Below, piece by piece: positions 1 to 6,131 of a DNA stretch of 9,276 nt. The stretch is taken from positions 1-9,276 of the forward strand of contig DHDL01000014.1 in the NCBI GenBank assembly GCA_002399345.1, read 5' to 3'. The number at the start of each line of letters is the position of its first letter. Within the stretch, counting starts at the first letter, position 1. Made by a program: the position numbers and the translations under genes. Below the pieces are notes generated by a model that was given only the letters and a program-made list of their open reading frames with translations, had not been told where the DNA came from and did not search any database. This DNA comes from Thermoanaerobacterales bacterium UBA4877. Its GTDB lineage: Bacteria > Bacillota > Thermoanaerobacteria > Thermoanaerobacterales > UBA4877.

Positions 1-1
1 T

Positions 2-70
2 TTTTATTATTATGATGCCGATACCGAACGTAATTCCGGCATGAACTTGAAGGAAGGTGATGAGAAGTAA
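2..70 (+). CDS. C-terminal tail of an unidentified upstream gene (partial)
   Basis: The window opens inside a reading frame that gives about 22 residues (beginning FYYYDADTERNS) and stops with TAA at 68-70. The next gene, cbiQ, starts only 15 bases later in the same frame, so this is probably the last part of the gene before cbiQ in the same operon. The tail is polar and ends in charged residues (KEGDEK). It shows no motif I recognise, and I cannot assign a family. It could be a spurious open frame, since only 69 bases are visible, but the tight spacing and the lack of any promoter or terminator before cbiQ favour a real gene end. Confidence 0.5.
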   Translation, partial: FYYYDADTERNSGMNLKEGDEK

Positions 71-85
71 CAGGCTAAAAGGTTT

Positions 86-952
86 ATGTTAACATTGGGT
101 AAAGGAAGTGATTTTAAGCATTTGAATACCTATGGCAGTGGAGTGAAAAATGGTCACCATAGAATCGGGCATAAACATGGCGAAGGTTTTTCAATTGATT
201 TTTATGCCTATAATTCCAAAATTAGATACTGGAATTCTGACTTTAAGGTGGTTTTCCCTATTTTGATATTGATTCTTTGCATTGTTTTGGACAATCCTTA
301 TGTATCTACAGCGGTTATAATTGCAATGGCATATATTACAGTCATAAAGGGTGGACTTTCATTGCACGAATATTTGGCGATTATGTCTATTCCGGTCGTT
401 TTTATAGTTATCAGCGTTTTTGCTATTGCATTTGATTTTTCAAAGCAGCCTATGGGTCAGTATAACTTGAATCTAGGCCTTTGCTATATGTTTACATCAC
501 AGGCAAACCTTAAAAAAGCGGGATATTTGGTTCTAAAGGTTTTTGCAGCTGTAAGTGCTCTTCAGATGATGACTCTGTCTACCCCGTCCTCCGAGATTAT
601 AAGTGTGCTCAGAAAATTACATGTGCCAAAGCTTATTATAGAATTAATGAATATAATTTATAGATACATTTTCATTTTGACGGATATTTTTACAAACATG
701 AAAAATTCTGCTGAATCCCGTCAGGGTTATTGTGATTTTAAGACATCCTGTTATACATTCGGAAATATTGCCGGTAATGTCCTGATCATTTCATTGAAAA
801 AAGCAAATGCCTATTATGATGCCATGGAAGCCAGATGCTATGATGGTGATCTCGTATTTTTGCAGGAGGATAAAAAATTAGATCCTATGTTGATTGTATC
901 AGCTTTAGCATTCATCATTGCTTTATTTCTGATATTGGGTTTTACAGAATAG
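86..952 (+). CDS. cbiQ: CbiQ, transmembrane (T) component of the cobalt ECF transporter
   Basis: This is the integral membrane coupling subunit that transmits ATP hydrolysis by CbiO to the substrate-binding subunit CbiM during Co2+ uptake. The 288-residue protein has hydrophobic segments near residues 55-85, 97-117, 146-165 and 266-285. A long cytoplasmic region between them carries the two coupling motifs of the family, SRQG near 211-214 and ARC near 249-251, within the typical context AMEARCYDGD. The family motif is usually Ala-Arg-Gly; a Cys in the third position appears to me to be a known variant. Before the usual start of homology (IDFYAYNSK, about 37-45) there is a polar extension with a cluster H24, H25, H29, H31, which may bind metal. 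The start is uncertain: the ATG at 86 has AAAAGG only 3 bases upstream. A GTG at 143 in the same frame is an alternative and would keep the His cluster. The family call is firm; cobalt specificity is inferred from cbiM and cbiN. Confidence 0.92.
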   Translation: MLTLGKGSDFKHLNTYGSGVKNGHHRIGHKHGEGFSIDFYAYNSKIRYWNSDFKVVFPILILILCIVLDNPYVSTAVIIAMAYITVIKGGLSLHEYLAIMSIPVVFIVISVFAIAFDFSKQPMGQYNLNLGLCYMFTSQANLKKAGYLVLKVFAAVSALQMMTLSTPSSEIISVLRKLHVPKLIIELMNIIYRYIFILTDIFTNMKNSAESRQGYCDFKTSCYTFGNIAGNVLIISLKKANAYYDAMEARCYDGDLVFLQEDKKLDPMLIVSALAFIIALFLILGFTE

Positions 953-964
953 AAAGGAATCGTT

Positions 965-1786
965 ATGAGGGAAAAGATATTGGAGGCTATTGATCTGTAT
1001 TATGCCTATGGAAACGGCAAGCCTGCATTGGACGGTGTGACAGTGGATATCTGCAAAGGTGAAAAAATTGCTGTTATGGGATCTAACGGATCGGGAAAAT
1101 CCACATTTTTTTTGAACTTAAACGGCGTGTATACGCCTGATAAGGGAAAAATCGTCTATAGAGAGATGACCGTTAATAAAAAGAATTTAAACGAGCTAAG
1201 AAAAAATATAGGAATTGTATTTCAAGATCCCGATAATCAAATTATTGCATCCACGGTTTTAGCTGAAGTCGGTTTTGGCCCGATGAATTTAAAACTGCCA
1301 AAAGACGAGGTTTTAAAACGGGTTAATAAGGCAATGTCATACATGGATATCTCTGATTATAAGAAACGTCCTCCTCATTATTTGAGCGGAGGTGAGAAAA
1401 AACGTGTAAGTATTGCGGATATAATCGCCATGGAACCGGAGGTTATTATATTTGATGAACCGGAGGCAGGCCTGGATCCCTTTAATACTTTGATGCTGGA
1501 AGAAGTCTTAGCTAAATTGGATTCTGAAGGAAAGACAATATTAATTTCCACACATGATGTGGATTTCGCATACAGATGGGCTGAGAGGATCCTTGTATTC
1601 TGCCGGGGAAAAATTATTGCAGACGGGACACCATTGGAAATTTTTCTAAACAAGGCGGTTTTAAAACAGGCAAACCTGAAACAACCTACTCTATTGGAAT
1701 TTTATGAGCTGCTTGTAGAAAAGCATATATTGAGGGATGAAGGGGTTTACCCCAGGAGTATCCAGGAATTTAAGAGGATCCTTTAA
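965..1786 (+). CDS. cbiO: CbiO, ATP-binding subunit of the cobalt ECF transporter
   Basis: This cytoplasmic ABC ATPase powers Co2+ import with CbiQ, CbiM and CbiN. All nucleotide-binding elements are intact in the 273-residue protein: Walker A GSNGSGKST at 39-47, Q-loop within FQDPDNQ at 86-92 (the DPDNQ form is typical of ECF ATPases), signature LSGGEKKRV at 140-148, Walker B ending in D164-E165, D-loop AGLD at 168-171 and switch His197. A C-terminal tail of about 50 residues follows the ATPase core, as is usual for CbiO. The ATG at 965 follows cbiQ by 12 bases and is preceded by GAAAGGAA, so the two are co-transcribed. Only one ATPase gene is present, so it presumably works as a homodimer. 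Generic ABC annotation would also fit, but its place between cbiQ and cbiM settles the role. Confidence 0.95.
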   Translation: MREKILEAIDLYYAYGNGKPALDGVTVDICKGEKIAVMGSNGSGKSTFFLNLNGVYTPDKGKIVYREMTVNKKNLNELRKNIGIVFQDPDNQIIASTVLAEVGFGPMNLKLPKDEVLKRVNKAMSYMDISDYKKRPPHYLSGGEKKRVSIADIIAMEPEVIIFDEPEAGLDPFNTLMLEEVLAKLDSEGKTILISTHDVDFAYRWAERILVFCRGKIIADGTPLEIFLNKAVLKQANLKQPTLLEFYELLVEKHILRDEGVYPRSIQEFKRIL

Positions 1787-1825
1787 GTTATGTATTTTAA
1801 AAGCCAAATGATAAATTATTTATAT

Positions 1826-1834
1826 AGGAGGTAG
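1826..1834 (+). promoter_or_regulatory. Strong ribosome binding site for cbiM
   Basis: AGGAGGTAG lies 4 bases before the ATG at 1839. It is the strongest Shine-Dalgarno match in the first half of the window and fixes the cbiM start, including the signal-like leader, ahead of the internal Met28 that would be the mature N-terminus. The 52-base cbiO-cbiM spacer is AT-rich; I see no clear promoter or terminator in it. Confidence 0.75.
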
Positions 1835-1838
1835 TGAG

Positions 1839-2591
1839 ATGAGCAATAAGGAGAAAAAGATGGTTACCGTTATTTCTGTTTACGTATTGACTTTGGGAAT
1901 AGTTCCAACCGCAAATGCAATGCACATCATGGAAGGATATCTTCCGCCGATGTACTGTATTTTATGGGGAGTGATCTGTGTCCCGTTCCTTATAGCAGGT
2001 TATTTGTCCATCAAAAAAGCGCTGTCCGAAAACCGTAAATCCATTACAATCCTTGCAATGGCGGGCGCATTTATTTTTGTGATTTCATCTTTGAAGATAC
2101 CGTCGGTAACAGGAAGCTGTTCACATATGACGGGGACGGGACTGGGCGCAATTTTATTCGGACCCAGTGCAGTCAGTATATTAGGAATAATCGTATTGAT
2201 TTTTCAAGCTATCCTGCTTGCCCATGGTGGATTGACTACCCTTGGTGCTAATACATTTTCAATGGCTATAGCAGGCCCGTTTGTTTCTTATGGCATATAT
2301 AAATTATGTCAAAAGCTTAAAACCAACAGGTATGTGGGTATTTTCCTGGCGGCAACATTGGGAGACCTGTTCACTTATTGTGTGACCAGCTTGCAGCTAG
2401 CACTTGCTTATCCTTCGCAAAGCGGCGGGATTTCAACTTCCATAGTAAAATTCCTCGCTGTGTTTGCACCGACCCAGCTGCCGTTGTCGATTATTGAAGG
2501 AATTCTGACCGTCGTAATTATTATGTGCCTTGAAACATATGCGAAGTCCGAAATGATAGGCCTCGGGGTGTTAAAGGAGGAGAAAAACTAA
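1839..2591 (+). CDS. cbiM: CbiM, substrate-binding (S) component of the cobalt ECF transporter
   Basis: CbiM is the membrane protein that captures Co2+. The 250-residue precursor begins with a short charged and hydrophobic leader ending in ANA at 25-27, followed directly by MHIMEGYLPP. In the CbiM/NikM family the freed N-terminal Met-His inserts into the protein and chelates the metal, so Met28 and His29 here should be the mature N-terminus and metal ligand. Other conserved parts are SCSHMTGTGLGA around His96, LLAHGGLTTLGANTFSM around His129 and Asn138, and GDLFTY later on. The rest is a series of hydrophobic helices, as expected. The gene is preceded by a strong ribosome binding site, and its TAA overlaps the ATG of cbiN by one base. 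Nickel-type NikM is the main alternative, but the partner is cbiN and the neighbours are B12 genes, which favour cobalt. Confidence 0.95.
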   Translation: MSNKEKKMVTVISVYVLTLGIVPTANAMHIMEGYLPPMYCILWGVICVPFLIAGYLSIKKALSENRKSITILAMAGAFIFVISSLKIPSVTGSCSHMTGTGLGAILFGPSAVSILGIIVLIFQAILLAHGGLTTLGANTFSMAIAGPFVSYGIYKLCQKLKTNRYVGIFLAATLGDLFTYCVTSLQLALAYPSQSGGISTSIVKFLAVFAPTQLPLSIIEGILTVVIIMCLETYAKSEMIGLGVLKEEKN

Positions 2592-2920
2592 TGGGAGAAA
2601 AGAAAAAGAAAATTATAATTCTACTGGTAATAGCGGTGCTGATAGCCATTATACCGCTGTTTACATTAAAAGGTGTAGAATTCGGCGGCTCTGATGATGC
2701 CGGAAGTGAGGAGATTTCCAAAATCATAGGCAGGGAGTATAAACCTTGGTTTACGCCTGTTATGGAGAGGTGGATCGGTGGAGAACTGCCGGGGGAGGTC
2801 GAGAGTTTGCTCTTTTGTGTGCAGACGGGAATCGGAGTTGGAATCCTGGCCTATTATCTGGGAAGATTTGTAGAGAGAAGCAAGCATGAGGATTCGAAGG
2901 AAAAAGAGATGCACAATTAA
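2591..2920 (+). CDS. cbiN: CbiN, small accessory membrane subunit of the cobalt transporter
   Basis: CbiN is the small auxiliary protein needed with CbiM for full Co2+ uptake activity; it helps keep the CbiM metal-binding loop in place. The 109-residue protein has the family architecture: transmembrane helix at about 8-26, an extracytoplasmic loop with EFGGSDDAGSEE at 30-41 and YKPWFTP at 50-56, and a second helix at about 70-91 within the conserved stretch around LPGEVESLLFCVQTG. A charged cytoplasmic tail ends the protein. The start is set by AAAGGAGGAG at 2574-2583 and by the TAATG overlap with cbiM, which implies translational coupling. Its presence marks the system as cobalt rather than nickel type, since NikMN-type systems usually carry NikN or NikL instead. 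Confidence 0.93.
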   Translation: MGEKKKKIIILLVIAVLIAIIPLFTLKGVEFGGSDDAGSEEISKIIGREYKPWFTPVMERWIGGELPGEVESLLFCVQTGIGVGILAYYLGRFVERSKHEDSKEKEMHN

Positions 2921-2962
2921 CCACGGGGCCTAAGGGAAAGGATGTGGAAAAGATGTTGGACC

Positions 2963-2991
2963 TTGATTTGCTGCTTGAAGATGGTTATAAT
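2963..2991 (+). promoter_or_regulatory. Sigma-A-type promoter for the riboswitch-led operon
   Basis: A -35 box TTGATT at 2963-2968 and a perfect -10 box TATAAT at 2986-2991 are separated by exactly 17 bases. Transcription would start near 2998-3000, a few bases before the cobalamin aptamer. I see no terminator between cbiN and this promoter, so read-through from the cobalt operon into the same leader is also possible. Confidence 0.75.
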
Positions 2992-3005
2992 TAAGTTAAA
3001 TAAAT

Positions 3006-3158
3006 AACGGTTTCAGGTACTTAGTTTAAAAGGGAAAGCGGTAAAAATCCGCTGCAGCCCCCGCTACTGTATACGAAGACGATTCCGTGGTCCACTGGCA
3101 TAGGCCGGGAAGGACGGAGGAGGATGACGCGTGAGCCAGGAGACCTGCCTGCAACTAT
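3006..3158 (+). ncRNA. Cobalamin riboswitch aptamer
   Basis: This leader RNA binds a cobalamin and controls the genes downstream. The conserved core is clear: GGGAA at 3032-3036, the GCGG/CCGC helix at 3038-3041 with 3049-3052, and GCAGCCCCCGCTACTGT at 3054-3070. The 3' B12 box, GAGCCAGGAGACCTGCC, lies at 3133-3149. The closing helix P1 can be drawn as CAGGT at 3014-3018 with ACCTG at 3143-3147. The outer boundaries are approximate. It lies between a good promoter and two intrinsic terminators, 178 bases before the btuF start, so the expected action is termination of transcription when cobalamin is bound. Whether it prefers adenosyl- or hydroxo-/methylcobalamin cannot be told by eye. Confidence 0.95.
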
Positions 3159-3186
3159 ATGGTATTGCTTCGGCGGGAAGTATAGT
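3154..3186 (+). promoter_or_regulatory. Hairpin between aptamer and first terminator
   Basis: ACTATA at 3154-3159 pairs with TATAGT at 3181-3186, and CTTC with GAAG inside it closes a small GGCGG loop. It starts just after the B12 box and ends before the first terminator, so it is probably part of the expression platform or a spacer helix. Its function is inferred only from position. Confidence 0.45.
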
Positions 3187-3203
3187 GCTTTATTAAAAAT
3201 GAT

Positions 3204-3229
3204 AAACCATTTTCCCGAATGGTTTTTTA
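3204..3229 (+). terminator. First intrinsic terminator of the riboswitch platform
   Basis: AAACCATT at 3204-3211 pairs perfectly over 8 bp with AATGGTTT at 3218-3225 around a 6-base loop (TTCCCG). The helix runs directly into a T-run (T 3223-3228). The stem is AT-rich and so only moderately stable. It lies 55 bases after the B12 box. Confidence 0.8.
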
Positions 3230-3235
3230 TGTTAT

Positions 3236-3258
3236 TCCTGCCGCAGCAGGATTTTTTT
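3236..3258 (+). terminator. Second intrinsic terminator, in tandem
   Basis: TCCTGC at 3236-3241 pairs with GCAGGA at 3246-3251 around the loop CGCA, followed by seven T at 3252-3258. It is a compact, GC-rich and canonical rho-independent terminator, only 10 bases after the first stem. Its GCAGG arm is complementary to CCTGC at 3144-3148 and again at 3148-3152 in and just after the B12 box. Confidence 0.82.
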
Positions 3259-3335
3259 AATATGCGGATATATAGCCTTGATCCGGATATAATGGTCTGG
3301 TGACATATATCAAATTTAAAAAAGGAGAAAATGAA

Positions 3336-4343
3336 ATGAAGAAATTTACTGCAAGACTGCTGACATTAATGATGGTTGTAGTGTTGGCTTTGACCGGCTG
3401 CGGCCAGGATTCACAGAATACGTCAAAGAACAGCACGCAGCCTGAAGCCGGTAAGACTAAACAGGCGGCCGCCGTTTATCCTATGACCATAAAGGATGAT
3501 GCGGGACGCACCGTCAAACTTGAAAAAAAACCCAAGAAGATCATTGCTTTAGGAACATTTTTAAATGCATTGTATGATGTGGGTGGAAAGTCTGCAGCTA
3601 GGTGCGATGTAAGCGATGAGAGTACATTGCCTAAAGGAACCAAAGATCTTCCCACCATCGGAAAGGTTTATAATATCGATATGGAAAAGCTGGTGTCGCT
3701 CCAACCTGACCTTGTGATATCGGAGGTCGGAATCCATGATAAGTATACCTCTATGCTGGAAACCAATGATATACCTGTGGTTTCGCTCAATATGAAGACC
3801 TATGATGACGTGGCTAAAAACTATGAGCTGATCGGCAAAATATGCGGAGATTCCGAGAAAGCGGATAAACTTATTAGTAATATGAAACAAAATGTAGGTG
3901 AAATTGTATCAAAACTTCCTGAAAAAAATAAAAAGGTTGTAATTTTATATGTTACCTCCCATGATGTTTCTGTCAAGCTGGAAGACAGTATTGCTGGGAA
4001 TGTCGCGGATATCCTTAAGATTGAAAACATAGCTTCGGGAATAAAGCCTGAAAAGATGGGAACCGAGAATGCGCCTTTTAGTATGGAAAAAATAGTCGAG
4101 AGTGATCCCGATGTGATACTGGTTACCACCATGGTGAAGTCAAAGGATGATGCAGAGGGCAGGATCAAGAAGGATCTTGAAAGCAATCCGGCATGGAGTG
4201 GCCTGAGAGCTGTGAAAGAGGGCAAGATCGCTTATCTTCCACAGAATCTTTTTCTTTCTAATCCGGGAGCAAGATTTGACGAGGCTGTAGAATACATGGC
4301 GAAGGCGGTGTATCCGGAAGTATATGGCGATACGGACGATTAA
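3336..4343 (+). CDS. btuF: Corrinoid ABC transporter substrate-binding lipoprotein (BtuF-like)
   Basis: This is the extracellular lipid-anchored binding protein of a BtuFCD-type importer, expected to deliver cobalamin or its precursors to the BtuC permease. The start at 3336 is chosen over an in-frame GTG at 3300 because AAAGGAG lies 8-9 bases before it and because it gives a clean lipoprotein signal. That signal is MKK, a hydrophobic stretch, then the lipobox LTGC with Cys22 as the lipid-modified residue. A Ser/Thr/Gln-rich linker (about 23-47) leads into the helical-backbone (TroA/FecB-like) fold beginning near YPMTIKDDAGR. PDLVISE (124-130) and DPDVILVT (257-264) are the typical strand motifs of the two lobes. 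The 335 residues are normal for the class. Iron-siderophore or haem binding proteins look alike; the cobalamin riboswitch upstream and B12 genes downstream support a corrinoid ligand. Confidence 0.82.
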   Translation: MKKFTARLLTLMMVVVLALTGCGQDSQNTSKNSTQPEAGKTKQAAAVYPMTIKDDAGRTVKLEKKPKKIIALGTFLNALYDVGGKSAARCDVSDESTLPKGTKDLPTIGKVYNIDMEKLVSLQPDLVISEVGIHDKYTSMLETNDIPVVSLNMKTYDDVAKNYELIGKICGDSEKADKLISNMKQNVGEIVSKLPEKNKKVVILYVTSHDVSVKLEDSIAGNVADILKIENIASGIKPEKMGTENAPFSMEKIVESDPDVILVTTMVKSKDDAEGRIKKDLESNPAWSGLRAVKEGKIAYLPQNLFLSNPGARFDEAVEYMAKAVYPEVYGDTDD

Positions 4344-5346
4344 AACTGAGGAAAAGAGAAATTTCAAAGACAGCTCACGATGGAAAATCTTTATATTGCT
4401 CATTTTTACTATTTTTACCGTTGCAGCTTTTTTTATAAGCAACGCAGTGGGTACCATGAAAATTTCTGTTCCCGATATAGTACATACGCTTTTTAATAAA
4501 GAAGAGGGACCGATGCGGCAGGTGATATGGAATATTAGGCTGCCCCGGACGATAGTGGCCGGCCTGGTGGGTACAAATCTTGCTGTCTCGGGGTGTATAT
4601 TGCAGGGGGTTATGCGAAATCCCCTCGCAGATCCTCACATCATCGGGATTTCTTCAGGTGCAGGCCTGGCTGGTATTATAATATTGATTTTATTTCCCCA
4701 GCTTTCCTATCTGGTACCACCGGCAGCTTTCATAGGAGCAATGGGAGCGGCAATCCTGATATATATGCTTGCATGGAAGGGCGGTATACAACCGCTGAGG
4801 GTGATACTTGCTGGGGTTGCTGTTTCCTCATTATTGAGCGCGCTTATATCCGGCCTGCTGGTATTTTATAGCGATAGGGTCAGCGGGGCGCTTATGTTTA
4901 TGTCTGGCGGGCTGTCGGCACGCAGCTGGCCCCATGTAAGGATGATATTGCCGTATACAATAATAGGATGCATTGCAGCTTTTATTATGTCGGAAAAACA
5001 GAATATCCTGGTACTAGGTGATGATACAGCGAGGGGCTTGGGATTAAATGTGGAGACGGACAGGATGATTTTGACCGCCATAGCTGCAGTGCTTGCCGCC
5101 AGTTCGGTCAGCGTGGCGGGCCTTCTGGGTTTTATCGGGCTGATCGTTCCCCACACGGTAAGGCTGCTCATAGGTTCGGATCATAAATATTTGATCCCGG
5201 GGTCGGCAATATTAGGCGCAGGCCTGCTTATACTTAGTGATACACTGGCACGTACCATGTTCAGTCCGCAGGAGATTCCCGTCGGCGTTATTACCGCAAC
5301 GCTTGGCGCACCTTTTTTCTTATACCTCTTGAGGAGGGAAAGATGA
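4324..5346 (+). CDS. btuC: Corrinoid ABC transporter permease (BtuC/FecCD family)
   Basis: This polytopic inner-membrane permease forms the channel of the importer as a dimer. The 340-residue length and about ten hydrophobic segments fit the BtuC/FecCD family. Signature stretches are IRLPRTIVAGLVG at 71-83, GCILQGVMRNPLADPH at 90-105 followed by IGISSGAG, and GFIGLIVPHTVRLLIG at 269-284, which includes the region that contacts the ATPase. The reading frame begins 20 bases before the end of btuF, with a weak GGAAG close to the ATG at 4324. No better in-frame ATG exists before the first membrane helix, so translation is probably coupled to btuF. At the other end the stop overlaps the btuD start as ATGA. 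The substrate could be a siderophore by family alone; operon context argues for corrinoids. Confidence 0.85.
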   Translation: MAIRTIKTEEKRNFKDSSRWKIFILLIFTIFTVAAFFISNAVGTMKISVPDIVHTLFNKEEGPMRQVIWNIRLPRTIVAGLVGTNLAVSGCILQGVMRNPLADPHIIGISSGAGLAGIIILILFPQLSYLVPPAAFIGAMGAAILIYMLAWKGGIQPLRVILAGVAVSSLLSALISGLLVFYSDRVSGALMFMSGGLSARSWPHVRMILPYTIIGCIAAFIMSEKQNILVLGDDTARGLGLNVETDRMILTAIAAVLAASSVSVAGLLGFIGLIVPHTVRLLIGSDHKYLIPGSAILGAGLLILSDTLARTMFSPQEIPVGVITATLGAPFFLYLLRRER

Positions 5347-6131
5347 TGAATATAATTGAAGTTAAAGATATGGACATAACTTTAGGAAACAAGAAGATAA
5401 TAGACGGTGTGAATTTAAATATCACCCGCGGCAGAATAACATCTATCATCGGCCCCAACGGGTCGGGCAAGACTACAATATTAAGAGCCATATGCAGGAA
5501 TATAAGGCCAGGCCGCGGAAGAATTTCTTTAGATGGCAGGGATGTTTTCTCATACAGTTTTAATGCTTTTGCAAAAAAAGTTGCTTTTTTATCACAGATT
5601 CATGAATGTCCGGGCGACCTTACCGTAAAGGAGCTTGTAAGCTATGGCCGGTATGCACACAGGTCATGGTGGCAGCGGGAAACGAGCGAAGATGCTCATG
5701 CAACCGAATGGGCCCTGGAGATGACGGGAATGACCGGTTTTTTAAATAAGCGAATGGGGGTTCTCTCGGGCGGTGAAAAACAGAGGGCATGGATATCGAT
5801 GGCTCTGGCTCAGAAACCCGAGCTCCTTGTGCTGGACGAGCCCACCACATACCTGGATATCTGTTATCAGCTGGAACTTCTGGAGCTTATCAGACAGCTG
5901 AATAAAGATGAGGGCATTACCGTAATCATGGTGCTGCATGATATCAACCAGGCAGCGAGATTTTCTCATGAAATTAAAATCATAAATAACGGCAAGGTAT
6001 TCTCGTCGGGCAGCCCGCATGATGTCATCAATGTTTACAACCTGCGGAATGTATTCAGGGTGGAGACAGACATAAATTATGACGGTGACAGTCCCGTGTT
6101 CTATCCTAAGTGTGTGGCGGTGACAAGATGA
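5343..6131 (+). CDS. btuD: Corrinoid ABC transporter ATP-binding protein (BtuD-like)
   Basis: This cytoplasmic ATPase drives the BtuC permease. All motifs are present in 262 residues: Walker A GPNGSGKTT at 37-45, Q-loop Gln85, signature LSGGEKQR at 141-148, Walker B ending D165-E166, D-loop Y170-L171-D172 and switch His199. TVKELVSYGRYAH near 94-106 is typical of the FecE/BtuD subgroup. The ATG at 5343 overlaps the btuC stop by 4 bases (ATGA) with GGAGGG at 5333-5338. A second ATG at 5346 is possible and would shorten the protein by one residue. Its own stop overlaps the start of cbiK in the same way, so transporter and chelatase are translated as a chain. Confidence 0.88.
   Translation: MMNIIEVKDMDITLGNKKIIDGVNLNITRGRITSIIGPNGSGKTTILRAICRNIRPGRGRISLDGRDVFSYSFNAFAKKVAFLSQIHECPGDLTVKELVSYGRYAHRSWWQRETSEDAHATEWALEMTGMTGFLNKRMGVLSGGEKQRAWISMALAQKPELLVLDEPTTYLDICYQLELLELIRQLNKDEGITVIMVLHDINQAARFSHEIKIINNGKVFSSGSPHDVINVYNLRNVFRVETDINYDGDSPVFYPKCVAVTR

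Larger units (their letters stand above)
2921..3335 (+). other. Intergenic regulatory region between cbiN and btuF
   Basis: This 415-base non-coding stretch divides the cobalt-uptake genes from the salvage and biosynthesis operon. In order it holds the promoter (2963-2991), aptamer, linker hairpin and two terminators described separately. About 75 bases after the second terminator include a TATAAT at 3288-3293 with no matching -35 box, and then the btuF ribosome binding site (AAAGGAG, 3321-3327). I see no terminator for the cbiQOMN operon between 2921 and the promoter. Confidence 0.8.

Noticed and set aside
2921..2947. CCAC at 2921-2924 with GTGG at 2944-2947 as a terminator for cbiN
   Set aside because: There are only 4 base pairs, a 19-base loop and no T-run.
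3288..3293. TATAAT just before btuF as a second promoter that would bypass the riboswitch
   Set aside because: At 16-18 bases upstream the sequence is GGATAT, CGGATA or GCGGAT, with no likeness to TTGACA, and there is no TG extension. It is too weak to call.
3300..3335. Upstream GTG start for btuF
   Set aside because: It would put 12 polar residues ahead of a complete lipoprotein signal and lacks a ribosome binding site; the ATG at 3336 has AAAGGAG at the right distance.
3821..4225. 134-codon antisense open frame inside btuF
   Set aside because: It is a mirror of a strongly conserved coding frame, has no ribosome binding site that I can see, and its product looks like low-complexity Ser/Ile/Phe-rich shadow translation.
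4593..4871. 92-codon + strand frame within btuC
   Set aside because: It lies fully inside the permease in another frame, and its sequence has no family features, so it is a shadow.
6110..6127. Upstream GTG start for cbiK
   Set aside because: The ATG at 6128 forms the same ATGA overlap used by btuC/btuD and fits the family's N-terminus; the extra residues are unlike CbiK.
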